This document shows, piece by piece, positions 26,077 to 35,166 of a stretch of 45,437 nt of DNA. The DNA is taken from contig JAFUVQ010000045.1 of assembly GCA_017477505.1 (NCBI GenBank), forward strand, positions 1 to 45,437, read 5' to 3'. The notes beneath the pieces were generated by a model that worked only from the letters and a program-made list of their open reading frames with translations, made no database searches and was not told the DNA's origin. The stretch's first letter is position 1. Each line of letters begins with the position of its first letter. The DNA is from Eubacterium sp. Its GTDB lineage: Bacteria; Bacillota; Clostridia; Lachnospirales; Lachnospiraceae. Made by a program: the position numbers and the translations under genes.

Positions 26077-26176
26077 TCTCGCGCGAGAGTGCGCTTCCAT
26101 TTTGTATTACAGGAAACACAGCTTCCTGTTACATAAAGTATATCGGCTGCCACCCATTCCCGCCGGGCAACAGCCG
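26077..26176 (-). other. Leader with three inverted repeats upstream of recJ
   Basis: Perfect palindrome TCTCGCGCGAGA (26077-26088), hairpin ACAGGAA/TTCCTGT (26109-26129) and hairpin CGGCTG...CAGCCG (26144-26176). The last follows the small membrane-protein gene and may be its weak terminator (only ATATACTTTATG after it). The first lies about 25 bp before the recJ start and could be an operator or structured leader. Confidence 0.5.
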
Positions 26177-26191
26177 AAATATCAATACATA

Positions 26192-26302
26192 TTACTCGTC
26201 ATGCTCGCCGCGGTTATGAGATACAAAATACATCGATCCCAACAGTATCGCGCCGAACAGGATAGTTCCAATAATGTACACTATAAATGCTGCGGTACTC
26301 AT
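26192..26302 (-). CDS. Small single-pass membrane protein (36 aa)
   Basis: Short frame MSTAAFIVYIIG...RGEHDE: about 22 hydrophobic residues (AAFIVYIIGTILFGAILLG) and then a polar acidic tail. AGGAGG occurs 15 nt before the ATG and GGAAAG directly before it. Codon use is ordinary. No family recognised. It lies alone between the GH1 and recJ genes. Confidence 0.65.
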   Translation of the reverse strand: MSTAAFIVYIIGTILFGAILLGSMYFVSHNRGEHDE

Positions 26303-26365
26303 CTTTCCGTTATTAATCCTCCTTAGTCACGCAATATTAAGCCGGTTCCGGAATCAGTGCCCGGA

Positions 26366-27784
26366 TCAATCAGTAAGATCTTCCCCATTTGTCTCTATAA
26401 CCTTTTTGTACCAGTAGAATGAATCCTTACGATAACGTTTCATATCAAGCAGGTCAAATTCTTCTCTGTTAACATAGATGAAACCGTATCTCTTTACCAT
26501 GCCTTCGTGGGTTGAGATTAAATCTATTGCGGACCACGGACAGTAACCTATGACTTCACAGCCTTCGGAAGAAGCCAGCTTCAGCTGCTCAATATGCTTT
26601 CTCAGGTACTCGATTCTGTATCCGTCATGAACCTTTCCATCCTCAGTAAGCTTGTCATAAGCTCCAAGACCGTTCTCGGTTATAAGCATAGGCAGTCTGT
26701 AACGGCTGTATATCTCTCTGAATGTAGCTCTGAAACCTTCCGGATCTATCTCCCAGCCAAACTCTGTATGCTGCAGGTTCGGATTCGGATAATATTTATA
26801 AACACCCGGCTCAGCCATTCCGCTCTGCTGATTGGCCTTGGATGCATCTACAGGTTCATCACCGTTATCAGCTGCAACCGTAGCCGTACTGTAATAATTA
26901 AATGCAATATAATCCGGATGTCCTTCCTTCATGATATCCATATCCCCTTCTTCCATCTCAGGGATGGCATCATGCTCTTCCAGGAATTTCCATACAAGAT
27001 TGTTGTAAACGCCCCACACTGCAAGATCAAGATAGAGCCAGTTCCTGATAGCATTGAAGTTCTGTGCCGCCATCACATCCTCAGGCTTGCAGCTTGCAGG
27101 ATATATGAGAGAAATGTTCGGCGCAGGCGCTATCTTTGCACCCGGGCACATTTCGTGGCACAGTTTGAATACTTTTGCCTGGGCAAGAAGCATATGATGA
27201 TTCTCCTGATAAAGCTTCTTAATCTTATTCTCAACCCCGTCAAGATTGCTGGTTCCGATGGCATTTCCGACAAGAGTCAGCATATTCTGCTCATTTATTG
27301 TAAGCCAGTACTTAACTCTGGTTCCGTAGTTCTCAAAAAGAATCTTCGCAAAGTTAACAAACTCGTCAATACTCTCTCTTCTTGACCAGCCGCCCTCCTT
27401 GTCAAGCGCTGCAGGAAGATCAAAATGGAACATTGTAACGAGCGGCTCAATGCCGTACTTAAGGCATTCGTCTATAACATTGCTATAGAAATCAATGCCT
27501 TCCTGGTTGATACGTCCTTTGCCCTCAGGAAGAATTCTGGTCCATGCAATACTGAAGCGGAATGTCTTGAAGCCCATTTCAGCCATAAGAGCGATATCCT
27601 CTTTATAATGATGATAGAAATCAGCACAGACATCAAGTGGACTGGTTCCTTCAGGAACTGTCTTTATATCCTGAACACTCGGTCCCTTACCGTATGAAAG
27701 GTTTGCACCTTCAACCTGATATGCACTTGTAGATGCTCCCCACAGAAAATCCTTTGGAAGCGGATGGAATTTAGTAATCTTCAT
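26366..27784 (-). CDS. GH1 6-phospho-beta-glucosidase
   Basis: A 472-aa glycoside hydrolase family 1 enzyme. Acid/base E165 is in LTINEQNML and nucleophile E370 in LITENGLGA. The residues that mark phosphate-binding members are present with the right spacing: S424, K431, Y433 (STHEGMVKRY), matching the S-x6-K-x-Y pattern of LacG. It has no signal peptide, so it acts in the cytoplasm. GGGGG precedes the ATG. No PTS genes are in the window, but a ROK kinase lies 211 bp upstream and may supply the 6-phospho-disaccharide. A 17-bp tandem repeat lies in the gap. Confidence 0.92.
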   Translation of the reverse strand: MKITKFHPLPKDFLWGASTSAYQVEGANLSYGKGPSVQDIKTVPEGTSPLDVCADFYHHYKEDIALMAEMGFKTFRFSIAWTRILPEGKGRINQEGIDFYSNVIDECLKYGIEPLVTMFHFDLPAALDKEGGWSRRESIDEFVNFAKILFENYGTRVKYWLTINEQNMLTLVGNAIGTSNLDGVENKIKKLYQENHHMLLAQAKVFKLCHEMCPGAKIAPAPNISLIYPASCKPEDVMAAQNFNAIRNWLYLDLAVWGVYNNLVWKFLEEHDAIPEMEEGDMDIMKEGHPDYIAFNYYSTATVAADNGDEPVDASKANQQSGMAEPGVYKYYPNPNLQHTEFGWEIDPEGFRATFREIYSRYRLPMLITENGLGAYDKLTEDGKVHDGYRIEYLRKHIEQLKLASSEGCEVIGYCPWSAIDLISTHEGMVKRYGFIYVNREEFDLLDMKRYRKDSFYWYKKVIETNGEDLTD

Positions 27785-27853
27785 TTTATACCCCCTGATT
27801 TTATATTATCTGCTAATCTGCCATTTCCATACGGCAGAACCCTCGTTCACACA

Positions 27854-27989
27854 GTACCTGTCACTTCATGGTACCTGTCACTTCATGGTACCTGTCACTT
27901 CACGGTACCTATCACTTCATGGTACCTGTCACTTCATGGTACCCGACACTTCATGGTACCCGTCGCATTACAGTACCCGACACTTTGCG
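27854..27989. repeat. Eight tandem 17-bp units between the ROK and GH1 genes
   Basis: Eight exactly spaced units beginning at 27854, 27871, 27888, 27905, 27922, 27939, 27956 and 27973. The consensus is GTACCTGTCACTTCATG. The first five are nearly identical; the last three drift (CCCGACAC..., CCCGTCGC...). GGTACC at unit borders is itself palindromic. It occupies most of the 27785-27995 intergenic, which otherwise holds a small hairpin (27817-27838) and the GH1 Shine-Dalgarno. Confidence 0.9.
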
Positions 27990-27995
27990 CTGTTA

Positions 27996-28997
27996 TTAAC
28001 CCTTCACATTGTCAGTAGGTATATTTGCCCTCTGGAAGTAGTTGTACAGTGCCCCGTACAGATTCGAATCATTCATATATTTGCAAGTGTCTATTTTGAT
28101 GTTATCAAAGATGAATGATATCCTCTTCATCTTTTCAACATATTTCTTAATTCCCTCAACAAACCTCGGTTCACCACTGATACCGCCGCCAATAAGGATG
28201 ATCTGCGGATCCACAATCAGATATATATTCATGCACTGCTTAGCGATACTGAAATACATATCCTCAAGGATTTCTATGGCATCTTTATCTCCCTCATCTG
28301 CAAACCTGTATATATCCTCTCCGGTGACAGACTCCTTCGGAATTCCTTTTAGCTTTGCAAAGCGGTGACTCATAGTTACTGTCGAATGAGTCGCGGCCCA
28401 GTTGAAGAACCTTTTCCCCTCATAATCATAGATATCCATAACATCATTAATCTCTTCATAAGCCTTCTCAAGAGTAATGATATTATCGACTTCTGACCGG
28501 TCCATCTCCTCAATGATGTATGAAACCTCTCCCGCAAGCAAATGCTTTCCGTGAATAACCTTCTTATTCCTTATGATAGCCCCGCCGATACCTGTACCGA
28601 AAACGAGCACCGCCGCGTCCTTCACATCCTTGGCGTTGCCAAGCCATACTTCGGCGAGAGCGGCACATTTGCCATCATTTTCAAGTGCCACAAAAAGTCC
28701 GTCGCACCTCTTTGAGAGAAGGTCTCCAAGCGGCACCTTATCCATAAACGGAAATGCTCCGCCGCCATATACTATTCCCTTCCTGATATCTATCTGACCG
28801 GGAAGCGATATTGCTATGCCCTCAGGGCCGGCATCCTTCTTCTCATCATAGATACTGCCCAGAAACTCTACAAAATCCTCTTTGGTGTTTACCGCATCGT
28901 GGTCAACCTTCTTCTTACCCTTCTCGGTAATCTCGCCCTCCTTCGTTATGAGAGCATATTTTACAGCCGAACCTCCAATATCAAAAACAAGATACAT
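27996..28997 (-). CDS. ROK-family sugar kinase (glucokinase or beta-glucoside kinase)
   Basis: A 333-aa protein. The phosphate-1 motif DIGGSAVK lies at residues 6-13, then SLPGQIDI, a second phosphate loop VFGTGIGGAII, and ILIGGGISG near the end. The cysteine zinc motif (CxCGxxGC) of typical ROK glucokinases is absent; NWAATHSTVTMSHRF stands in that region, and beta-glucoside kinases also lack it. With the 6-phospho-beta-glucosidase downstream, ATP-dependent phosphorylation of cellobiose or similar sugars is a reasonable inference. The ATG at 28997 follows GAAGGGGCGG; an earlier start at 29075 would add 26 unlikely residues. Confidence 0.88.
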   Translation of the reverse strand: MYLVFDIGGSAVKYALITKEGEITEKGKKKVDHDAVNTKEDFVEFLGSIYDEKKDAGPEGIAISLPGQIDIRKGIVYGGGAFPFMDKVPLGDLLSKRCDGLFVALENDGKCAALAEVWLGNAKDVKDAAVLVFGTGIGGAIIRNKKVIHGKHLLAGEVSYIIEEMDRSEVDNIITLEKAYEEINDVMDIYDYEGKRFFNWAATHSTVTMSHRFAKLKGIPKESVTGEDIYRFADEGDKDAIEILEDMYFSIAKQCMNIYLIVDPQIILIGGGISGEPRFVEGIKKYVEKMKRISFIFDNIKIDTCKYMNDSNLYGALYNYFQRANIPTDNVKG

Positions 28998-29085
28998 AAT
29001 CCGCCCCTTCTCAAAATAATAAACCCGCCGGTAACCTGTAGTACTGCTTTCAGAGTTATTCGGCAATACACCCATAGATATATAA

Positions 29086-29114
29086 ATTATATATGAAAAT
29101 GAGCATTATTACAA
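29086..29114 (-). promoter_or_regulatory. Promoter of the ROK kinase gene
   Basis: Minus-strand TTGTAA (29109-29114), 17-bp spacer, TATAAT (29086-29091). It is 89 bp before the kinase start, giving a leader of about 80 nt. Confidence 0.75.
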
Positions 29115-29207
29115 CCAAGCACGTGCCGAAATACAGCCTTTTAATATGTGCATTTCGCTGTATTGATGAGGGTTTCATTCGACAGAAAACGCAGTTTCTT
29201 ATTACAT

Positions 29208-29265
29208 AAAAAAGATGGCAGGAGAAATCCATCCGGTCCATAACCGTCAGTTTCATCCTGCCATC
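29208..29265 (-). terminator. Long terminator after the NhaC gene
   Basis: GATGGCAGGA (29214-29223) pairs with TCCTGCCATC (29256-29265); inner CGGT/ACCG and GAAA/TTTC pairs extend the fold. On the minus strand the stem runs into TTTTTT. It lies 15 bp after the antiporter stop. Between it and the ROK promoter (29115-29207) nothing is recognised. Confidence 0.9.
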
Positions 29266-29280
29266 TAACTTTTTTATCAA

Positions 29281-30939
29281 TTATTCATCTTTTTTGCTGT
29301 TCTGCATTTTATCCACAGACATAACTTCAATGTCCCTGTCACCGATAAGTCTCTTCATAACGAAAAGCGTAACTATCATTATAAGGATTGCAAACGGAAG
29401 CACAAGAACTGCATTCGGAAGGAATCCGGAAACTATATATGCAACCGCGCTGACCGCCGCAACCGTAAGTGCGTACGGAAGCTGTGTGGAAACGTGTGCA
29501 ACGTGGTCACACTGTGCACCAGCTGAAGCCATGATTGTTGTATCTGATATAGGTGAGCAGTGATCACCGCAAACGGCTCCTGCCATACATGCTGAAACAC
29601 AGACAACTCCGAGCGGATTATCAAGCGGGAATACACTGAGTGTTATCGGTATAAGTATACCGAAGGTTCCCCATGATGTTCCTGTCGCAAATGAAAGGAA
29701 GCATGCGATAAGGAAGATTATTGCCGGAAGGAATGACTGGAAGTTTCCTGCAGATGCAGTAACGAGATCTGCTACATATTCTTTAGCTCCCAGAGAATCT
29801 GTCATAGCCTTAAGAGTCCATGCAAATGTAAGGATAAGGATTGCCGGCACCATAGCCTTGAAGCCCTCAGGTATACATTCCATAAGATCCTTGAAGCTGA
29901 GTACTCTTCTGCAGAGGAAATATATAATCGACAGAACAAGTGTTACTGCAGAACCAAGCATAAGACCTACAGAAGCATCTGCATTTGAAAATGCATTGAT
30001 AAAGCTTTCACCCTCAAAGAATCCACCTGAATAGATCATTCCGATTACACAGGCAACTATAAGTACGATTATAGGAAGTACAAGGTCAATAACCTTACCC
30101 TTTTCATTTACCTTCTGATTTGCAGCATCCGACGCCTTCTTAAGTCCGTTAAAAATATCACCTTTCTTCGCTGCATCCTCATGGCGGGCCATAGGTCCGA
30201 AATCCATATTTGAAAATGCCAGGAACAGCATCATGACTATAGTAAGCAATGCGTAGAAGTTATAGGGAATTGCTTTTATGAAAAGATGAAGTCCGTTTCC
30301 CTCTTCAACAAAGCCTGAAACCGCTGCAGCCCATGATGATACAGGTGCAATGATACATACCGGTGCAGCTGTCGCATCTATAAGATATGCAAGCTTTGCA
30401 CGTGAAATGTTATGCTTATCTGTAACAGGCCTCATAACACTTCCGACTGTAAGACAGTTAAAATAGTCATCTATAAAAATCAGGACTCCAAGCGCAATTG
30501 TAGCAAGCTGAGCACCTATACGTGTCTTGATATGAGTACTTGCCCAACGACCGAAAGCTGCAGAACCGCCTGCTTTGTTCATGATGGCAACCATGGCACC
30601 GAGGATAACCAGGAATACCAGGATACCTACATTGTAGGAATCTGAAAGAGAGCCTACAACACCATCATTAAACACATGTGTCAGAGTGCCTTCAAAATCA
30701 AACTTCGAATAAAGAAGTCCACCCACAACAATTCCGATGAAAAGTGAGGAATAAACCTCTTTGGTGATAAGCGCAAGCGCTATCGCGATGATCGGCGGAA
30801 CAAGCGCCCAGAAAGAATGATAAAACGGGTTTCCCGCCATAGGGTCAACCTCTTCCCCGGCAGCCTGAACAGCCATTGTAAGAACCGACCCCAGCATCAG
30901 AATAAGAGCTGCGAAACGAAGTAACTTTTTCTTATTCAT
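29281..30939 (-). CDS. NhaC-family Na+/H+ antiporter
   Basis: A 552-aa polytopic membrane protein with about 12 helices. Family signatures include IFIDDYFNCLTVGSVMRP, DATAAPVCIIAPVSSW, ATGTSWGTFGILIPI and GDHCSPISDTTIMAS. It should exchange cytoplasmic Na+ (or an organic substrate) for protons or another ion. The ATG at 30939 follows AGGAGG; an outer start at 30984 is less likely. The N-terminus (MNKKKLLRFAALILMLG...VQAAGEE) looks like a cleavable signal peptide before the first core helix. Monocistronic, between two terminators; a TTGCTT-N17-TAGAAT promoter is possible upstream. Confidence 0.92.
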   Translation of the reverse strand: MNKKKLLRFAALILMLGSVLTMAVQAAGEEVDPMAGNPFYHSFWALVPPIIAIALALITKEVYSSLFIGIVVGGLLYSKFDFEGTLTHVFNDGVVGSLSDSYNVGILVFLVILGAMVAIMNKAGGSAAFGRWASTHIKTRIGAQLATIALGVLIFIDDYFNCLTVGSVMRPVTDKHNISRAKLAYLIDATAAPVCIIAPVSSWAAAVSGFVEEGNGLHLFIKAIPYNFYALLTIVMMLFLAFSNMDFGPMARHEDAAKKGDIFNGLKKASDAANQKVNEKGKVIDLVLPIIVLIVACVIGMIYSGGFFEGESFINAFSNADASVGLMLGSAVTLVLSIIYFLCRRVLSFKDLMECIPEGFKAMVPAILILTFAWTLKAMTDSLGAKEYVADLVTASAGNFQSFLPAIIFLIACFLSFATGTSWGTFGILIPITLSVFPLDNPLGVVCVSACMAGAVCGDHCSPISDTTIMASAGAQCDHVAHVSTQLPYALTVAAVSAVAYIVSGFLPNAVLVLPFAILIMIVTLFVMKRLIGDRDIEVMSVDKMQNSKKDE

Positions 30940-31040
30940 ATTGCCCTCCTGAAATATATTATAATATAAAAGCTGTACCGCCATAAAAAGTCCGGTTCAG
31001 CCCTCTTCATTCTACTAAAAACCGAATGATTAAGCAAGAA

Positions 31041-31085
31041 AAAACGGATACCGGATGCCATTTAAGACACCCGATATCCGTTTTT
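31041..31085 (-). terminator. Terminator after the laminarinase gene (bidirectional)
   Basis: AAAACGGATACCGGATG and CACCCGATATCCGTTTTT form a long stem with two mismatches. On the minus strand the run is TTTTTTCTTG; the plus strand also ends in TTTTTG. It is 51 bp after the stop codon at 31136. Confidence 0.9.
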
Positions 31086-31135
31086 GATCTAGTTAATCAT
31101 TTTCGGAATTCAATATCAGATTGATCAACCAAATA

Positions 31136-34100
31136 TTATGTAGGATTTTCTACTTCTTCAAGTGCAAAATCATCCATGTATACTGAATGCATAACACCTT
31201 CATCGATATCATCAAACTTACCAAGTGATACACTGAGAAGTACGTCTGTGTCAGTTTCATCATTCATCGTGAATACTAACTCAAATTCCTGCCAGTCATT
31301 TGTAAGCTTAACATTATTATCGCCTGAATAAACTGTCCATAAACCATCGCCGGCACCATCTCTCTGCATTACTGCACTGATTGTACGATCAACGGTAGCC
31401 CATGCTCTGAATGTAAGTCTATATGTCTTACCCTTCTCAAGTGTAATACCTCTCTGCTTAAGCTGAACATTCCAGTCAGCGTTACCAACTGTCTCTATAT
31501 CAACCGCACAGGCAGTATTATTCTTTGGATTCTGTGAATCAACACTGAACTTAGCTGAACCCGGGTTGAATGAACCTGCTTCATAGCTTGCAAGATTTGC
31601 TTCAAATGAAGCATTCTTGATTATAGCATTTTCTCTTACACCTACATTATCAAGATAGTAAACACCCGGCTTTGTAAATCTGAACTCTACCTTTGCATCT
31701 TCGCTGGCTACAGATTCAAGGTAATCAACTTTGAATTCATAAGTCATCTTATCTGCTGAAAGTTCAGGCGCAAAATCCTTACCGTTAAGTGTTGCTGTAA
31801 GTCCATTTGCGTCACCATCCGGTGTATAAGCATCAAAGCTGAAGAGATACTTTCCTGCAGGCATTGTAGGAAGTTCACTCTGTGATATAACAACAGGGTT
31901 AGCTTCGCTTGCTCCATCAGGAATAACAACCTTAACTTCAAGCTCTCTTCTAAGCTTATCATTTGTTACAGAGATTGCTTCAGCATCAGCTTCATCAAAT
32001 TCCCAGTAACCAAGTCTCTTTTCACCCTGATCAAATGTTCCGTTATATACGAAGTTTCCGTCAGGTCTGACAGTCTTGTCAATAATATCTTCTGCAGGGC
32101 CTTCAGTCTTAACCTTGATACTTACATTAGAGATTGTAACAGGAGCTGTACTTCCCTGGTTACCAAGGCAGAACTCAACTGAACTGTTATAATCTGACTT
32201 CTTGTCCATCATGAAGTCAAATGAATATGTCTTCTTTTCTGTTGTAACGTCTACAACTTCATCACCGAAATATCTTGTCCAGCCATTGTCCGGTCCTTCG
32301 ACATTAACGATCATCTTTCTGTTCTCAGTAGCATATGCATCAAATGAGAATGTGTACTCCCAACCCTTGCGGATCGGAACACCTTCCTGCTTAAGCTGGA
32401 TACTGTAATCCTGCGCACCCACTACAGAAGGAACGATTGTTATAGCTCCGTCAGATACTGTATAAGTAGAATCCTTTGCATCACTTTCAAGATGAAGCTC
32501 GAAAGGATCAATGCTTGTACCGGCTACTTCTACATCTGAAAACTTCTTGATCGCACGTGCAAGGAATGCTGCACACTGATCTCTTCTTGTATCACCATTT
32601 GGCTTAAGCTTTTTGCCTATGCCTTGAATAATTCCGTTAGCAAGACCCCACTTAAGAATCTGCTCGGTACCCTTAGGTATATCAGCACTGTCACTAAACT
32701 GTGTAAGATCGTATTCAGCATCATTAATATTGATACCGTTGAGTGCTGCAAACTTAGAAAGCATTATAAGTAACTGAGTTCTTGAAATATAATTATTCGG
32801 CTTAAATGAACCGTTCGGGAATCCTCCGATTATTCCATAGCTGCCAGCCCATCTTACTGCTGCATATGCGTTATTGTCTGATGTAACATCTGAGAAATCT
32901 CTTGCAGTTCCTTTATTTGCCGGAGGGCATTTTGCAAGATTGTAAAGCATTATAGCAAACTGTGCTCTTGTAACATTCTTCTCACCCTTAAAGTTAACCA
33001 ATTCAGAATCCTTGATAGGGAATCCTGAAATAGCTCCACACTTGTATGCGAAAAGTACTTCCTGTGCAAGTGCTTCATTCTCTTTGTAATCTGCAAATGG
33101 CCAATCTGATGCAAACTTTCCATTTACTACGAGATTGCCTTCTTCATCAGGTTCTCTGATTTCAATAACATTCTCAGGCTTCTCGCACTCATCTTCCATC
33201 TTCTTATATGTTTCTTCAGGAAGCTGATAAACTCTTACATAATCAATATCAAAACTCTGGTTGTTCATATCCTCAACAGCAGCCTGATCCGGATATCCTA
33301 CCCAGCCTCCGCCTACTGCAAGGTTAAGAATTACATACATATTATGATCGAATGGAGCCGGATATGTAAGCTGACCTTCTTCGTCCTTACCTGTGAACCA
33401 GTCACTTGTTGTGTAAACTTCTACATCATCAACATACCAGGTAAGCTTGCCCGGAACCCACTCAAGTCCGTACTTGTGGAAATCTTCATAGAAGTCTTTC
33501 TCATCTTTACCTACAGTTTTTGTTCCCTGATTCTGTCTGTGACCTGATCCTGAATCATAACCATAATGGATAGTATGATATGACTTTGTAGTATCCTGTC
33601 CCATAACTTCCATGATGTCGATCTCACCACACTGTGGCCACTGACCATATTCATTCTCATCTGTTGCCATAAGCCAGAATGCCGGAAGATATCCCATACC
33701 CTTCGGAACTCTTGCTGAGCACTCAAAGTAACCATATGTAAAGTCATGCTTATTCTGAGTATTGATACGGCCTGATGTATAGTTATAGTTCTTATAATTA
33801 AATGCTGTCTCGCCGCCTTCTTCAGCTGCAGCCTGTGCAGTAAGGTCAATAAGAGAAATATTTGAAAGAGTAACTGTTGTTAAAGCGCTGTCTTCCTCAC
33901 CAAAATTACCAAGGTTAAACTGAACAGCTACCTTTCCTTCATCGCATGCTCCCATGGTGAATTGAAGCGTATACTCTTCATCATCTGTTCCGAGATTACA
34001 AGTTGTACTGCCAAAAGATGAATAATCAACTGTGTTAGATATATTAATCTCCATCTTTCTTGCTTCTGCTGCCTTAGCAGTTACTGAAAGCTTATAATCA

Positions 34101-35011
34101 TGACCTTCTGTAAGAGTCATTCCTGGCTTCTGGAACTGTACATCCCATGGATTTGTTCCAGCATTTCCGATGGCTATAGAAGCTGTTCCGTCTGTTATCT
34201 CTGTAGCTCCGGTCCAGCTGTCATCAAATGCATTTCCTTCGAAAACTTCCACTGAAGCATCCTCTGCTCCACTCTCAGTTAAGTCGATAAGCTGAACATC
34301 TGAGAAAACAACTGTAGCTAAAGCTGTACCTTCATCTGTATCATCAATTTTACCAAGGTTAATCTGAACAGCACCCTTCTCAGCTTCGCTTGCGCGAGCA
34401 GTGAACTCAAATGAAATTTCCTGGTCTTCTTCTCCAAGAGTTACTGTAGCATCTTTAAATGGTTTGTAATCTACAGTCTCAGTAACACTAAACTGAACCT
34501 TTCTTGCTACACTAGACCTTGCCTTTATTGAGAACCTATAATCATGTCCTTCAACAATTGTAAGGCCTGCTTTCTGGAACTGTACATCCCATGGATTTGC
34601 TCCAACGTTTGTTACTGTTACAGTAGCTTTTCCATCTACTATTTCTGCGCCGCCTCCGGCCCAGCCATCAAAACCTTCCAGAAGATCTACGGGCTCTCCG
34701 GCTGCATTTTTTTCCTCTACTGTTGGATAAATAGAAAGTTTGCCATCGTCAATAACGATATTATCACTCATTTCATCCTTGTTTACGTACCTCTGAAGTT
34801 CTTCATTTACCCAACCCGGGTCATGTGCCTCAACATTCCAGTCGTCTAAGCTGAGTTCTTCGTCGTCAAATTCGTCACTCCAAGCGAGAGTGTAGCCATC
34901 TTTGTCATCAACCGGTAAATCCGCAGCAGCAAATGCAGTCATAGGCACGCTGCTGACAGCAAGCCCAACTGATAATGCAGAGGCTAAAACTCTTGATCTG
35001 AATTTTTTCAT
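31136..35011 (-). CDS. SLH-anchored GH16 laminarinase with several CBM4/9-like modules
   Basis: A 1291-aa secreted endo-beta-1,3-glucanase. A signal peptide (1-~30) is followed by the first strand of GH16 (~38-100, WSDEFDD, ELQRYV). Two CBM4/9-like modules (~108-245 and ~255-392, both with NPWDVQFQK) interrupt it. GH16 resumes at YTSGRINTQNK (411) with catalytic EIDIME (E463, D465, E468) and ends about 597. Three SLH repeats (~638-825, VTRAQFAIM, RRDQCAAFLARA) should bind cell-wall polymers. At least three more CBM-like beta-sandwich modules run to the C-terminus. AAGGAG precedes the ATG. It is divergent from an AraC regulator that may control it. Confidence 0.92.
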   Translation of the reverse strand: MKKFRSRVLASALSVGLAVSSVPMTAFAAADLPVDDKDGYTLAWSDEFDDEELSLDDWNVEAHDPGWVNEELQRYVNKDEMSDNIVIDDGKLSIYPTVEEKNAAGEPVDLLEGFDGWAGGGAEIVDGKATVTVTNVGANPWDVQFQKAGLTIVEGHDYRFSIKARSSVARKVQFSVTETVDYKPFKDATVTLGEEDQEISFEFTARASEAEKGAVQINLGKIDDTDEGTALATVVFSDVQLIDLTESGAEDASVEVFEGNAFDDSWTGATEITDGTASIAIGNAGTNPWDVQFQKPGMTLTEGHDYKLSVTAKAAEARKMEINISNTVDYSSFGSTTCNLGTDDEEYTLQFTMGACDEGKVAVQFNLGNFGEEDSALTTVTLSNISLIDLTAQAAAEEGGETAFNYKNYNYTSGRINTQNKHDFTYGYFECSARVPKGMGYLPAFWLMATDENEYGQWPQCGEIDIMEVMGQDTTKSYHTIHYGYDSGSGHRQNQGTKTVGKDEKDFYEDFHKYGLEWVPGKLTWYVDDVEVYTTSDWFTGKDEEGQLTYPAPFDHNMYVILNLAVGGGWVGYPDQAAVEDMNNQSFDIDYVRVYQLPEETYKKMEDECEKPENVIEIREPDEEGNLVVNGKFASDWPFADYKENEALAQEVLFAYKCGAISGFPIKDSELVNFKGEKNVTRAQFAIMLYNLAKCPPANKGTARDFSDVTSDNNAYAAVRWAGSYGIIGGFPNGSFKPNNYISRTQLLIMLSKFAALNGININDAEYDLTQFSDSADIPKGTEQILKWGLANGIIQGIGKKLKPNGDTRRDQCAAFLARAIKKFSDVEVAGTSIDPFELHLESDAKDSTYTVSDGAITIVPSVVGAQDYSIQLKQEGVPIRKGWEYTFSFDAYATENRKMIVNVEGPDNGWTRYFGDEVVDVTTEKKTYSFDFMMDKKSDYNSSVEFCLGNQGSTAPVTISNVSIKVKTEGPAEDIIDKTVRPDGNFVYNGTFDQGEKRLGYWEFDEADAEAISVTNDKLRRELEVKVVIPDGASEANPVVISQSELPTMPAGKYLFSFDAYTPDGDANGLTATLNGKDFAPELSADKMTYEFKVDYLESVASEDAKVEFRFTKPGVYYLDNVGVRENAIIKNASFEANLASYEAGSFNPGSAKFSVDSQNPKNNTACAVDIETVGNADWNVQLKQRGITLEKGKTYRLTFRAWATVDRTISAVMQRDGAGDGLWTVYSGDNNVKLTNDWQEFELVFTMNDETDTDVLLSVSLGKFDDIDEGVMHSVYMDDFALEEVENPT

Positions 35012-35084
35012 GTTCTTCTCCTTCCTGTTATTTTTATTTTACGAACACATCGCTAATCATAAGTATATACAATTATGCATTTCA

Positions 35085-35114
35085 TTTATATATAAACTAT
35101 CCCAAAAGTGTCAA
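35085..35114 (-). promoter_or_regulatory. Promoter of the laminarinase gene
   Basis: Minus-strand TTGACA (35109-35114), 18-bp spacer, TATAAA (35085-35090). It lies 74 bp before the laminarinase ATG, in the 244-bp gap shared with the divergent AraC gene. Confidence 0.8.
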
Positions 35115-35166
35115 AATGATAAACCAATTTTTTGTAGAACTATTTTTTTGTGTATGTTAAAATGCA

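Noticed and set aside
26594-27385. 263-aa plus-strand frame opposite the GH1 gene
   Set aside because: A long antisense shadow of a conserved enzyme; no ribosome binding site or recognisable protein.
27854-27989. CRISPR array or origin iterons
   Set aside because: The 17-bp units are contiguous with no spacers; no replication initiator gene is nearby.
29056-29280. 74-aa minus-strand open frame after the NhaC gene
   Set aside because: It runs through the strong NhaC terminator hairpin, has no ribosome binding site and an implausible composition.
33511-33849. 112-aa frame inside the laminarinase gene
   Set aside because: Alternative frame on the same strand over the GH16 catalytic core; composition is not protein-like.
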